A stretch of DNA of 64,000 nt from LVI-A0039 sp033105485 (GCA_033105485.1 CP136956.1:558001-622000), one strand, 5' to 3'; positions 40,075-49,731 are shown, counted from the first letter of the stretch. Numbers and translations are program-made. The notes: generated by a model from the letters alone, not told the origin.

Positions 40075-41469
40075 CTATTTAATAACAGTATTTGCACTAT
40101 CTGTATCTTTATATAATTTTGTTGGATACTTCCCAGTAAAACAAGCTAAACATAAACCTTTAGTTTCATCAGTATTACAAGCCTTTTGTAAATTGTCAAC
40201 ACTTAAGAAATCAACACTTGTCGCATGAATAAATTCCGCTAATTGATTACAGTCCATTTTGTTTGAAATAAGTTCTGCTTCTGTTGAGAAATCAACTCCA
40301 TAGAAACAAGGCTTAACAATTGCAGGTGATGCAATCTTAACATGAACACTTTTCGCTCCTGCTTGCCATAACATATCTACAATCTTTTGCATTGTAAATC
40401 CACGTACGATTGAGTCATCAATAACAACTACATGTTTATCACGAACTAGCTCCTCAACTACTGTTAACTTAAGTTTAATTCCTAACTTACGAAGTTCATT
40501 TGTTGGTTGGATAAATGTACGTCCAGAGTATTTATTTTTAAGTAATCCTTGTTCATAAATAATCCCTGCTTCTTTGGCATATCCACGAGCTGCTGGTAAT
40601 CCACTATCTGGAACTCCAATTACAACATCCGCTTGAACATCACTTTGCTTAGCTAAGTATTTACCTGTTTGTTCACGAACTCGATATACACTTTCTTCAC
40701 GTAAGTAACTATCTGGTCTAGAGAAATAGATATATTCCATTGCACACATTTTGTTTTGAATTTTCTCACCAAATGTAGCTGATGTAATTCCATCTTTATT
40801 AATCTTAATAATTTCTCCCGGCATAATATCGCGCTCAAACCTTGCATCTACTAATGTGAACCCACAAGTTTCACTACTAACAATATATCCATCGTCTAAT
40901 TTTGCTAAACTTAGTGGACGTAATCCATTTGGATCTAATGCTGCATACATCTCATCTTCAAAGATAAATAAGAATGCGAATGCTCCTACTAATTTCGGTA
41001 ATGCTTTTTGTAATCTTTCCGTAAATGTACCAGTCTCTCTTTTTAATAAGTGAGCAATAATTTCTGAATCTGATGTTGTTTGGAAGATTGTTCCTTTTTG
41101 CTCAAGCTCTAAACGTAATTCATCAGCATTTACAATATTTCCGTTATGACATAAACCAAAGTCTTCGTTATATGAATGAAAAATAAATGGTTGTACATTT
41201 AATAACTGACTCTCTCCTGTTGTTGAATAACGAACATGTCCAATTGCATGGTTACCAGTTAATTTTGCAACATTAGTTCTATCAAATACTTTTGATACTA
41301 ATCCTTCTCCTTTGTGGGAGTGTAAAACTTTATCAGCAGTTACAATTCCACATCCTTCTTGTCCACGGTGTTGCAATGATTGTAAACCAAAATAAGTTAA
41401 TTCACTTGCACGCTCACAGTTATATACTCCAAATACTCCACATTCCTCATTTATGCTTCGATTAAACAT
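40075..41469 (-). CDS. purF: Amidophosphoribosyltransferase
   Basis: A 464-residue committed-step enzyme making phosphoribosylamine from PRPP and glutamine. A short propeptide MFNRSINEE precedes Glu/Cys, so Cys11 should become the N-terminal nucleophile after cleavage. The glutaminase half has HRGQEGCG and GHVRYST; the PRPP site is VVIDDSIVRG near 348. Cysteines in KMCAMEYIYF, KPCFYGV and GLCLACF match the iron-sulfur type seen in Bacillus subtilis. It overlaps purC by 8 nt. Confidence 0.97.
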   Translation of the reverse strand: MFNRSINEECGVFGVYNCERASELTYFGLQSLQHRGQEGCGIVTADKVLHSHKGEGLVSKVFDRTNVAKLTGNHAIGHVRYSTTGESQLLNVQPFIFHSYNEDFGLCHNGNIVNADELRLELEQKGTIFQTTSDSEIIAHLLKRETGTFTERLQKALPKLVGAFAFLFIFEDEMYAALDPNGLRPLSLAKLDDGYIVSSETCGFTLVDARFERDIMPGEIIKINKDGITSATFGEKIQNKMCAMEYIYFSRPDSYLREESVYRVREQTGKYLAKQSDVQADVVIGVPDSGLPAARGYAKEAGIIYEQGLLKNKYSGRTFIQPTNELRKLGIKLKLTVVEELVRDKHVVVIDDSIVRGFTMQKIVDMLWQAGAKSVHVKIASPAIVKPCFYGVDFSTEAELISNKMDCNQLAEFIHATSVDFLSVDNLQKACNTDETKGLCLACFTGKYPTKLYKDTDSANTVIK

Positions 41470-42172
41470 TCGTCTCCTTAAGTCTGTTTAAAACCTGGTT
41501 ATAATTATCTACTAAATCTCCAAGATCACGTCTAAAGTTATCTTTGTCCATTTTCTGATTTGTTGTTACATCCCATAAACGCATTGTGTCTGGGCTAATT
41601 TCATCAATTAACACTACTTCTCCATCATTTCTTCTACCAAACTCTAATTTGAAATCAACAACTGTAATGTTTGCTGCTAAGAATAATTCAATTAATAATT
41701 GGTTAATAGTTAAAGCCGCCTCTTTAATCACAGTAAGTTCATCTTTACTACAAATACCTAAACTAGTTGCATAGTCACTATTAATAAATGGGTCTCCTAA
41801 ACTATCATCTTTATATGATAATTCAAAGATGGGATGAGATAATTTAATCCCTTCTTCAATTCCCATTTTTTTCGCCATGCTTCCAGCTGTAATATTTCTG
41901 ATAATTACCTCTAGAGGAACTAATTCACAATGATGACAAATTTGCATATTTTGTTCTAATTTGTTTTCAATCAAGTGAGTCTTAACTCCATTTGCTTCTA
42001 GATGTTTATAAATTAAACTTGAAATCTCAGCGTTTAACTTCCCTTTGTTTGCAAAGCTATCTGCCTTCTCACCGTTCCCAGCAGTTGCATTATCTGTATA
42101 AACAATTGCAATTTGTCCTTCAATATCTGTTTGATAAATTTCTTTAGCTTTACCTTTATATAGTAATTTCAT
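41462..42172 (-). CDS. purC: SAICAR synthetase
   Basis: A 236-residue ligase joining aspartate to CAIR. The N-terminal LYKGKAKEIY and the VPLEVIIRNITAGS block near 90, plus DEISPDTMRLW near 190, are standard. Its ATG overlaps the purL stop as TAATG. Confidence 0.97.
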   Translation of the reverse strand: MKLLYKGKAKEIYQTDIEGQIAIVYTDNATAGNGEKADSFANKGKLNAEISSLIYKHLEANGVKTHLIENKLEQNMQICHHCELVPLEVIIRNITAGSMAKKMGIEEGIKLSHPIFELSYKDDSLGDPFINSDYATSLGICSKDELTVIKEAALTINQLLIELFLAANITVVDFKLEFGRRNDGEVVLIDEISPDTMRLWDVTTNQKMDKDNFRRDLGDLVDNYNQVLNRLKETNV

Positions 42173-45100
42173 TATTCTCCTTTGATATAATCTACAGCAT
42201 TTTTAAATAACATTGTATCGTATTCACCATCAGTATTAACTAATGTGTTTTCAGTATAACGTTCATTGTGTCCCATCTTACCTAAGACTAGTCCACAACT
42301 ACTAACAATTCCTTCAATTCCATATGTACTACCATTTGGGTTAACTGCTCCATCCATACTTACATTTCCATCTAAGTCAACGTATTGCGAGAAGATTTGA
42401 CCATTAGCAATTAATGTCTCTAATACCTGCTTGTTACAAACAAATTTACCTTCACCATGTGAAATTGGTAATTTGTATTGACTACCTACTGTATGTGACT
42501 TAAGCCATGGTGAATTATTACTTGTAATCTTAACATCAACAATTCTTGCAACGTGCTCATTTAAGTCATTTCTAAATAAGATTGGACTTTCATCAGTTAA
42601 TGTTCCAATTTTATTAAATGGTAATAAACCACTTTCAATTAATGCCTGGAACCCATTACAAATACCAACTACTAATTTCTTAGCAGCTAAGTGTTTCTCA
42701 ATTGCTTTTGCAACTGGCTCAGCTTTAATAATATTAGCAATAAATTTACCACTACCATCTGGCTCATCACCTAAACTAAACCCACCACTAAATGCTAAGA
42801 TGTCAGTTTCATCAATCGCTTTTGCAAATTCCTCAATTGACTCATTTAATAATTCACTACTTAAGTTATTAATAACAATTTGTGTAATGTTTGCACCTTG
42901 ACTTGCAAATGCACGACTTATATCAAATTCACAGTTTGTTCCTGGGAATACTGGTACAAGTACATTAACTTCTGACTTTGGTGTTGGGAATTTAAATTCA
43001 GTAGCAGTTTGATAACTTTCTAATTTAACTTCAGAGCTAACTGGTGTGCTTGCATATGGATATAAGCTACTAAATACATTTTCACTAATTGTTAATAATG
43101 ATTGTAAACTTGTATCAGTTCCATCAATTGTAATAACCGCTTCTGATTTAGTGCTACCAACAACTGTAAAATCTAAGTCTTCAGTTGATTCAATAATGAT
43201 TTGTCCATAGTTTTCAATGTATGGATTTACATCACTTTCAAGTGTTGATCCGATCATTGAACCAAATCCCATTTCACTAACAGTGTGTCCAATTCCATAT
43301 TGTCCAACAACTTTCATACTAAGGATTGATCCTGCTTGTACTAAGTCATAAATTTTTGTATATTCAGCTTTTAAACTATCGAAATCAAATTCACCATTTT
43401 CAAAACGCTTAACATCTGTGATGTATAATTTACTATTAGTCGATTTTAAATCAGTACTAATTACTTTTCGCGTATCAATTGTATTAATTGCAAATGCAAC
43501 TAATGTTGGTGGTACATCAATGTCTTTGAAAGTTCCACTCATAGAATCTTTACCACCAATTGATGGTAAACCAAGTGCACGTTGCACTTTGAATGCTCCT
43601 AATAAACTAGCTAATGGTTTTCCCCATTTTTTCGGTTCAGTTTTTAAACGTTCAAAATACTCTTGGTAAGTAAACTTAATATTAGGTAAATCACACCCTG
43701 CTGCAACTAATTTACTGATTGCCTCAACATTTGCATACATTGCACCTAAATATTCATTTTGTTTACTTATTTCCGGGTTGTAACCATAACCTAAAACACT
43801 TGCAGTTGTAGTTGATGTTTTAACTGGGAATTTAATTACACTTGCATCACTTGGAGATTTTTGATACTTTCCACCGTATGGAGCAAGAACTGTTCCGCTA
43901 CCAATTGTTGAATCAAACATTTGGTTTAATCCATATTGACTAGCTCCATTTAAACTTCCAAAACTTTGCTCTAAACTTGTAACATAGTTTCTAGTTGGAA
44001 CTGATTTAGCTTCAATTTCAACATCTTGATAAGCTGGGGCCCCATTTGTATTTAAGAAGTCACGACTTAATGATACGATTGTTGTATCATTGTATTTCAT
44101 TTCTAAACGGTTAGAGTCAGTAACTGTTGCAACAATTGTTGCCTCTAAGTTTTCTGCATTAGATAATTCAATGAATAAGTCCGCATCCTTTGGTTCAACA
44201 ACAACGGCCATACGCTCTTGTGATTCACTTAAGGCAATTTCATAACTACTTAAACCTTGATATTTTAAAGGAATACTATTTAAGTTAATTTCAATACTAT
44301 CTGCAATTTCACCAATCGCAACACTTACTCCACCTGCTCCAAAGTCATTACTTTTCTTAATTAATCTCGCAACTTCCTTTTTCGCAAATAATCTTTGTAG
44401 CTTACGTTCTTCAACTGGGTTACCTTTTTGCACTTCAGCCATCTTACTAGCTAATGTATCTGCAGTATGTTCTTTTGAACTACCACTAGCACCACCGATA
44501 CCATCTTTACCAGTACGTCCACCTACCAAAATAATTAAGTCACCAACAACTGGCTCTTCACGTCGAACATGATCAGCTGGAGTTGCTCCAACTACTGCCC
44601 CTAGTTCCATGTGCTTAGCTTTATATCCAGGATCAAAAATCTCTTTTACAAAACTTGTTGTAAGTCCAATTTGATTTCCGTATGAACTATTACCTTTAGC
44701 TGATACTTTTGAAATTTTAGATTGGGGTAATTTACCTTCGACAGTTTCACTTGCCGCCTCTAATGGATTAGCACTACCACTAATACGCATTGCTTGGTAT
44801 ACAAAACTACGTCCACTTAGTGGATCACGAATTGCTCCACCGATACAAGTTGCAGCTCCTCCAAAAGGTTCAATCTCAGTCGGGTGGTTGTGAGTTTCAT
44901 TTTTAAACATCATAAGCCACTTTTCATTTTGACCATCGACATCAACATCTACGTATACACTACAAGCATTAATTTCACTACTTACTTCGATATCAGTAAC
45001 GATTCCCTCGCTCACAACATAACGTCCAAATAAACTTGCAACATCCATAAGTGTTACTGGTTTAGTACGTCCAATTAAATCACGTACTGCTAAATAGTCT

Positions 45101-45813
45101 TCATATGTTTCGCGAATGTTATCATCAGCAATATTTTTAATATCTAAAATTGTTTCGAACGTTGAGTGACGACAGTGATCTGACCAATAAGTTTCTAACA
45201 TTCCAAGTTCTAAGTGAGTTGGGTTACGCTTCTCTGTATCACGGAAGTATTCTTGGATCCACAGTAAGTCATTAATATTTAAACTTAAATCGTGTTCAAT
45301 AATATGCGCTTCTAACTCTTCTTTATTTAAAGTTGTAAACCCATCATGAGTATAATCTTCAGTTAATAGATAGTTATTGTTTTCTTCTAAAATTGTTAGG
45401 TCAAATTGTTGTTTTTCAATAGGATTGATTAGATAGTTAGTTACTAACTCTAAATCAAATTCACCATCTAAAAGGTAAACTTCACCAGTATAAATTCTTG
45501 CATTTGAATCAAACTTAACTTTTAAACAATCAACAGCTGCAGCTGATCTATTGTCATATGTTCCTGGTAATAATTGACTACTAACATATTTACTACTTAA
45601 GTCAATTTCAAAACTTACAATATCTTTATTAGCAGTTGCTATTACATCTGATAATAAGAATTCAATCTCTGCTTCAGTTGCATCAAATACATCATACACT
45701 TTTAGATATCTTAATTCAAGATCATATCCTAAGTCACTTTTAATACTTTGTTTGAAACTATTTGCTTCAGTCGCAAACATTGATTTCTTTTCTACAAAAA
45801 TTCTCTTATTCAT
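42172..45813 (-). CDS. purL: Single-chain FGAM synthetase (PurL with glutaminase domain)
   Basis: A 1213-residue enzyme converting FGAR to FGAM. The N-terminal half holds the linker and AIRS-like ATP-binding domains (ETHNHPTEIEPFGGAATC near 305, GGRTGKDGIGGAS near 428). The last 260 residues are a class I glutamine amidotransferase with FPGTNCEFD, the catalytic Cys in VGICNGFQ and the His in SHGEGKF. Most Firmicutes split this enzyme into PurS, PurQ and a small PurL; here it is one chain of the large type, which explains the absence of purS and purQ. Confidence 0.96.
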   Translation of the reverse strand: MNKRIFVEKKSMFATEANSFKQSIKSDLGYDLELRYLKVYDVFDATEAEIEFLLSDVIATANKDIVSFEIDLSSKYVSSQLLPGTYDNRSAAAVDCLKVKFDSNARIYTGEVYLLDGEFDLELVTNYLINPIEKQQFDLTILEENNNYLLTEDYTHDGFTTLNKEELEAHIIEHDLSLNINDLLWIQEYFRDTEKRNPTHLELGMLETYWSDHCRHSTFETILDIKNIADDNIRETYEDYLAVRDLIGRTKPVTLMDVASLFGRYVVSEGIVTDIEVSSEINACSVYVDVDVDGQNEKWLMMFKNETHNHPTEIEPFGGAATCIGGAIRDPLSGRSFVYQAMRISGSANPLEAASETVEGKLPQSKISKVSAKGNSSYGNQIGLTTSFVKEIFDPGYKAKHMELGAVVGATPADHVRREEPVVGDLIILVGGRTGKDGIGGASGSSKEHTADTLASKMAEVQKGNPVEERKLQRLFAKKEVARLIKKSNDFGAGGVSVAIGEIADSIEINLNSIPLKYQGLSSYEIALSESQERMAVVVEPKDADLFIELSNAENLEATIVATVTDSNRLEMKYNDTTIVSLSRDFLNTNGAPAYQDVEIEAKSVPTRNYVTSLEQSFGSLNGASQYGLNQMFDSTIGSGTVLAPYGGKYQKSPSDASVIKFPVKTSTTTASVLGYGYNPEISKQNEYLGAMYANVEAISKLVAAGCDLPNIKFTYQEYFERLKTEPKKWGKPLASLLGAFKVQRALGLPSIGGKDSMSGTFKDIDVPPTLVAFAINTIDTRKVISTDLKSTNSKLYITDVKRFENGEFDFDSLKAEYTKIYDLVQAGSILSMKVVGQYGIGHTVSEMGFGSMIGSTLESDVNPYIENYGQIIIESTEDLDFTVVGSTKSEAVITIDGTDTSLQSLLTISENVFSSLYPYASTPVSSEVKLESYQTATEFKFPTPKSEVNVLVPVFPGTNCEFDISRAFASQGANITQIVINNLSSELLNESIEEFAKAIDETDILAFSGGFSLGDEPDGSGKFIANIIKAEPVAKAIEKHLAAKKLVVGICNGFQALIESGLLPFNKIGTLTDESPILFRNDLNEHVARIVDVKITSNNSPWLKSHTVGSQYKLPISHGEGKFVCNKQVLETLIANGQIFSQYVDLDGNVSMDGAVNPNGSTYGIEGIVSSCGLVLGKMGHNERYTENTLVNTDGEYDTMLFKNAVDYIKGE

Positions 45814-46909
45814 TTCTCTCCTTAATAACTAACTTATACTCATTTAATTTTTCTACCTGATTACCTACTGCAGTAATATGAGCCATCTTTCGGTTATGTT
45901 TTGGTTCTTGTTTAAAGTAATCATGGAAATATAAACCATCGCTTTTATGCTCTTGATACCAGTCTTTAGCAAATTGATAATCTTGACCTAATACATTAAT
46001 CATCATCGTTACATCCGTAAACTCAACTTCCGGCATTGGTAAATTACAAATTGCTCGCAGGTGCATATCAAACTGACTGTGGTTGCAACCTTCAATTGAA
46101 TAGTGTCCACTATTATGCGGGCGAGGTGCAATTTCATTGAAATAAATACTACCATCTTTAGCTACAAATACCTCAACAGTTATGATTCCGACTAAGTCGT
46201 GGTAACTTATATATTTGGATACTAAATTTGTAACTCGCTTATCAACACTTGGGTTTTTAATAGTCGATGTGAATAATATGTTGTTTACATGACAATTAAT
46301 CGGACTTGGAATTAATCTCATCTCTCCCTTTAAATTACGAATAACAATCACGCTTTGTTCGTAATCTAAATCAATCATCTTTTCTACAACTGCTCCTTGA
46401 TTGATAATACTAGTTACATCAAGGCTTGTTATATCTGATTCAGTTTTTATAACAAACTGCCCTTTACCGTCATAACCAAACCTACGAGTTTTGATAACTA
46501 ATGGATAACCATGCTCAGCTCCAAATAACTTAATATCAGATTCAGTCTTAACATTTGCAAATGGGGCTGGACTAAAACCACTTGACTCAGCAGCCTCTTT
46601 TTCAACTAAGCGATCATTTGATAATGTTAATGGTTTAGTTGTTTGAACTACATTTTGGTACTGCTCATTTATTTGATTTATACACTCTACATCTACGTTC
46701 TCAAATTCATATGTGACAACATCACACTTTTCAGCAAGTTTTTTTAAACTTTCTAAACTATCATAGTCAGCAACAATTAACTCGTCACAAACAAAACTTG
46801 CACTACATTCCGGATTCGGATCTAAAACTATTGTTTCTATCTCTAATTTTTTTGCAGCCTCGGCTAACATCATCGCTAGCTGACCACCTCCGATTATTCC
46901 TACTCGCAT
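45806..46909 (-). CDS. purK: N5-carboxyaminoimidazole ribonucleotide synthase
   Basis: A 367-residue ATP-grasp enzyme that carboxylates AIR with bicarbonate and ATP. The start VGIIGGGQLAMMLAEAA is diagnostic; TRRFGYDGKGQ near 140 and NEIAPRPHNSGHYS near 258 complete the family pattern. It overlaps purE by 10 nt and purL by 8 nt. Confidence 0.97.
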   Translation of the reverse strand: MRVGIIGGGQLAMMLAEAAKKLEIETIVLDPNPECSASFVCDELIVADYDSLESLKKLAEKCDVVTYEFENVDVECINQINEQYQNVVQTTKPLTLSNDRLVEKEAAESSGFSPAPFANVKTESDIKLFGAEHGYPLVIKTRRFGYDGKGQFVIKTESDITSLDVTSIINQGAVVEKMIDLDYEQSVIVIRNLKGEMRLIPSPINCHVNNILFTSTIKNPSVDKRVTNLVSKYISYHDLVGIITVEVFVAKDGSIYFNEIAPRPHNSGHYSIEGCNHSQFDMHLRAICNLPMPEVEFTDVTMMINVLGQDYQFAKDWYQEHKSDGLYFHDYFKQEPKHNRKMAHITAVGNQVEKLNEYKLVIKERNE

Positions 46910-47382
46910 ATCGCTCCATTATGATTAATTTCTACATCTTCTTTCATTTCTAATTTAAACTGGTCTAGTTTAGCACGTAATTCTAAATCACCAATCGCTA
47001 ACATTTGCAGTGCTAGAAGCCCAGCATTTTTTCCACCGTTAATTGCTACTGTCGCGACAGGAACGCCAGGTGGCATTTGAACGATTGAAAGTAAACTATC
47101 AACTCCATTTAAAGTTCTTGATTTAATTGGTAATCCAATTACTGGTACATTAGTAAAAGCGGCTACCATCCCCGGCAAGTGTGCACTTCCCCCAGCTGCT
47201 GCTATTACTACATCGTATTTACCATCAGCTTCATGACCAAATGTTGCCAGTCGATCAGGAGTTCGGTGTGCACTTACTACTTCCCGCTCTATCTTTACTC
47301 CAAAACTTTCAATAACTTCAATTGCTTGCTTACATACTTCAAAATCTGATTTAGATCCCATAATCACTGCTACAGTTTTCAT
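46900..47382 (-). CDS. purE: N5-CAIR mutase
   Basis: A 160-residue class I PurE moving the carboxyl group to give CAIR. MGSKSDF near 8, SAHRTPDR near 38 and GGSAHLPGM near 65 are typical. The start is the ATG after GGAGAAAA; a longer reading would run back through the riboswitch terminator hairpin. It is the first gene of the operon. Confidence 0.97.
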   Translation of the reverse strand: MKTVAVIMGSKSDFEVCKQAIEVIESFGVKIEREVVSAHRTPDRLATFGHEADGKYDVVIAAAGGSAHLPGMVAAFTNVPVIGLPIKSRTLNGVDSLLSIVQMPPGVPVATVAINGGKNAGLLALQMLAIGDLELRAKLDQFKLEMKEDVEINHNGAICE

Positions 47383-47395
47383 TTTTCTCCTTACA

Positions 47396-47519
47396 ATAAA
47401 AAAAGAGTGTCCATATGAGGACACTCTTAGGGCATGACAAAACATACCGAAAATGTACTCATAGTCTCGCATTTACGGTGCGAGGTAGAAACGATAGACC
47501 TTATTACTATCATATATGA
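47396..47519 (-). promoter_or_regulatory. Guanine-class purine riboswitch with terminator platform
   Basis: On the minus strand an aptamer spans 47519-47459. P1 is TCATA with TATGA and P2 is GATAG with CTATC. J2/3 is TTTCTACC, the P3 loop is ACCGTAAAT, and J3/1 contains GACTATG. The C in GACTA (not GATTA) marks guanine/hypoxanthine rather than adenine specificity. A strong terminator follows (AAGAGTGTCC with GGACACTCTT, then seven T; 47398-47428) only 16 bases before purE. Bound guanine should stop transcription of the purine operon. Confidence 0.93.
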
Positions 47520-47534
47520 TTTGCTTTCATACAT

Positions 47535-47564
47535 ATGATAACACAATTGTAAAAATAATGTAAA
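47535..47564 (-). promoter_or_regulatory. Promoter of the purine operon
   Basis: TTTACA (47559-47564), an 18-bp spacer and TATCAT (47535-47540) preceded by TG, just upstream of the riboswitch aptamer. Confidence 0.65.
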
Positions 47565-47580
47565 CTAATGTTTTATAAAT

Positions 47581-47606
47581 AAAAAAAGGAAGCCGAATGG
47601 CTACCT
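47581..47606 (-). terminator. Terminator of the aquaporin gene
   Basis: AGGTAGCC pairs with GGCTTCCT (one mismatch) followed by TTTTTTT on the minus strand. Confidence 0.75.
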
Positions 47607-47616
47607 AAAATTAATA

Positions 47617-48300
47617 TTATTTTTGATCTGCAAACACGATTGAGTAAACAGCTCCTGCTAATGCTCCACCAATAGTTGGGAAGATTAAGAAGATTGGGAA
47701 TTGCATTAATGCAGTTCCACGTTCAAAGATTGCTACCCCAAAAGATCTAGCAGCATTTAAACTACCACCAGTAATTGGTGAAGCTAACATTACAAGCATA
47801 GCTAACGCTAAACCAATAATAAATGGAGCACGGTGATTATTTTCATTGTCTTCACTTGTTACAAGTAAGATGATCATTACGAATACAAATGTAATAATAG
47901 TTTCAAATAATCCAGCTTTTGCTAACATTCCTTCAGGAATAATGTTTGTTCCTAATACACCTGTTGCACCTGCAGTAAATTGTCCACTTGCTGTTAGTGC
48001 TAAGTAGATTAAGAATCCACCAATTACTGCACCAATAAATTGAGCAAGAATATAAGTACATGCTGTTTTAGCATCTAACTTACCTGCTACTAAGTGACCA
48101 ACTGTAATTGAAGGGTTTCCGTGTCCTCCTGAAATGTGACCAACTGATTGACTTACTAGCATTACCGCTAAGAAGAATCCAAGTCCTGTTACCGGTAATA
48201 CTAAAATTAATGTTGAACCTGCAACGATTGCTGCCGTACCAGCACCGATTAATACAATAAGCAGACCTGCAATAAGCTCTGCAAAAAATAGTTTTTTCAT
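47617..48300 (-). CDS. Aquaporin/glycerol facilitator-family channel with altered NPA boxes
   Basis: A 227-residue MIP-family channel with six helices and the two half-helix loops. The first loop reads GGHGNPSITVG, so NPS replaces NPA; the second reads GGSLNAARSFG, so NAA replaces NPA. The selectivity-filter Arg after the second box is kept. Size and residues around the loops are closer to water channels (AqpZ) than to GlpF, which has an insertion and NPARD. It is monocistronic, with an AGGAGGCAAT ribosome binding site and an extended -10 at 48325-48333. Substrate selectivity is uncertain because of the altered boxes. Confidence 0.85.
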   Translation of the reverse strand: MKKLFFAELIAGLLIVLIGAGTAAIVAGSTLILVLPVTGLGFFLAVMLVSQSVGHISGGHGNPSITVGHLVAGKLDAKTACTYILAQFIGAVIGGFLIYLALTASGQFTAGATGVLGTNIIPEGMLAKAGLFETIITFVFVMIILLVTSEDNENNHRAPFIIGLALAMLVMLASPITGGSLNAARSFGVAIFERGTALMQFPIFLIFPTIGGALAGAVYSIVFADQK

Positions 48301-48324
48301 AATTGCCTCCTAAAATACCATAAA

Positions 48325-48333
48325 ATTATAACA
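48325..48333 (-). promoter_or_regulatory. Extended -10 promoter of the aquaporin gene
   Basis: TGTTATAAT on the minus strand, with TTAATA (four of six -35 matches) about 17 bp upstream. Confidence 0.6.
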
Positions 48334-48353
48334 CACTATAGTTAATATAAATT

Positions 48354-48382
48354 AAAAAAAAGATAGGCAATGCGCCTATCTT
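48354..48382 (-). terminator. Terminator of murI
   Basis: AGATAGGC pairs with GCCTATCT and is followed by a T run on the minus strand. It touches the murI stop codon. Confidence 0.85.
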
Positions 48383-49241
48383 ATTCTGAAATAATTGTAT
48401 TAATAATATCCTCAACTTCATCTTCAATCTTTACCTTTGGTGCCGGATTTAAATCAATTCTTGTTGGAACTACAGTTGCGTATAGTTTCTTTAAGTAATC
48501 CATGTCAACCTCACCTGTGTATAAAACTTCAGTTGTACCAATTTTATTTACTGGTTGTAAAATAATACGATTTAAAATATCAGAGAAGGCTTCAACTACA
48601 ACTTCAGTTGAGTCAATGATATTTACATCACCAAATGTTTTCTTTAGTAATGGACGAATTTTTGCATAGTGTGTACATCCTAAAACAATAGTGTCAAACT
48701 TCTCATCTTTTAAACCAGCAGTTTCTTCAATGAAAGTTTGTTTAATGTTCTCGTTATTTTCAATAGCTGAAGCTAAGTCATCACAAGCTACACCAATTAC
48801 ATTTGTATTTGGGTAGTATAATGCACTATTGAATAAATAACTTTGTGACTCTATAGTATTAGGAGTTGCAAGTACTGCAATTGATTTCGTTTTACTAACA
48901 TCAACAGCTTTTTTACTTGTTGGTGCAACAATTTGCACTGTTGGTAAATCTGGGTATGTTGTAAAAATAACATCCATCGCTAATGAATCAATTGTGTTAC
49001 ACGCAATAATAAGTGCTTTTGGTTCAAGTTCTTCAACTTTTCTCATCACTTTCTTAATACGGTTACGTACTTCACGTTTATCTTTTGTACCATAAGGCAT
49101 AAATTCGTTGTCAATTAATAACACAGTATTTTCATGTGGATATTTTTCCTTGAAGCGTTTTTCAACAATCGCTCCACCAAGTCCTGAATCTAAAATTACT
49201 ATCGGTCTTGTACTTTCTACATATCCATGCTTTTTAGCCAT
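48381..49241 (-). CDS. murI: Glutamate racemase
   Basis: A 286-residue racemase supplying D-glutamate for peptidoglycan. The two catalytic cysteines are Cys81 in IACNT and Cys189 in LGCTHY; LDSGLGG near 17-23 and PYG near 49 are also family marks. The N-terminus has about nine extra residues before the usual start strand. It is the last gene of a run of close or overlapping genes, but has its own extended -10 (TGATATAAT, 49268-49276). Confidence 0.93.
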   Translation of the reverse strand: MAKKHGYVESTRPIVILDSGLGGAIVEKRFKEKYPHENTVLLIDNEFMPYGTKDKREVRNRIKKVMRKVEELEPKALIIACNTIDSLAMDVIFTTYPDLPTVQIVAPTSKKAVDVSKTKSIAVLATPNTIESQSYLFNSALYYPNTNVIGVACDDLASAIENNENIKQTFIEETAGLKDEKFDTIVLGCTHYAKIRPLLKKTFGDVNIIDSTEVVVEAFSDILNRIILQPVNKIGTTEVLYTGEVDMDYLKKLYATVVPTRIDLNPAPKVKIEDEVEDIINTIISE

Positions 49242-49267
49242 AAAATCACTCTCCTTATATCTATACT

Positions 49268-49276
49268 ATTATATCA
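49268..49276 (-). promoter_or_regulatory. Extended -10 promoter of murI
   Basis: TGATATAAT on the minus strand, in the short gap between the acetyltransferase stop and murI. Confidence 0.55.
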
Positions 49277-49278
49277 CA

Positions 49279-49731
49279 TTAAAACACTAAGTATTGCATT
49301 TTACGATGCGGGATACCACAGTCATCAAACTCTTCACCGTATGCTTTAAATCCAAGTTTTTCATAAAATGGAATTGCTTCTACTTGACTCTCTAAATAGA
49401 AATATTTATTTCTAACATTGAATAAGTTTTGATCTAAACATTCGTCAATTGCGAAGTTAACCATTTTCTTTCCAATTCCTTTACCACGGAAATCTGCTTT
49501 AACTGCTACTCTTCCGATTTTTGCATAGTCAGTTGAATTTACAACACGAAGTGTTCCTACAACTTGGCCTTTATCAGTTACGATTAAGTGCATTGATTTC
49601 TTGTGATTTACATCATCAAAAACATCAATCTCCTCTTTTTCAGGTACTCCTTGTTCTTCACAAAATACTTGTTTACGTAATTCTAATGTTTGTTCTAATT
49701 CTTTTTCAGTAGTTACTTTTTGTATATACAT
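49279..49731 (-). CDS. GNAT-family N-acetyltransferase
   Basis: A 150-residue GNAT enzyme. The acetyl-CoA-binding motif A is GRVAVKADFRGKGIGKKMV near 92-110, with the R/Q-x-x-G-x-G/A pattern as RGKGIG. A YFYLESQ strand and FYEKLGF near 132 follow, as in ElaA/YjcF-type acetyltransferases. The acceptor is unknown. It overlaps the pgeF-like gene by 19 nt. Confidence 0.85.
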   Translation of the reverse strand: MYIQKVTTEKELEQTLELRKQVFCEEQGVPEKEEIDVFDDVNHKKSMHLIVTDKGQVVGTLRVVNSTDYAKIGRVAVKADFRGKGIGKKMVNFAIDECLDQNLFNVRNKYFYLESQVEAIPFYEKLGFKAYGEEFDDCGIPHRKMQYLVF

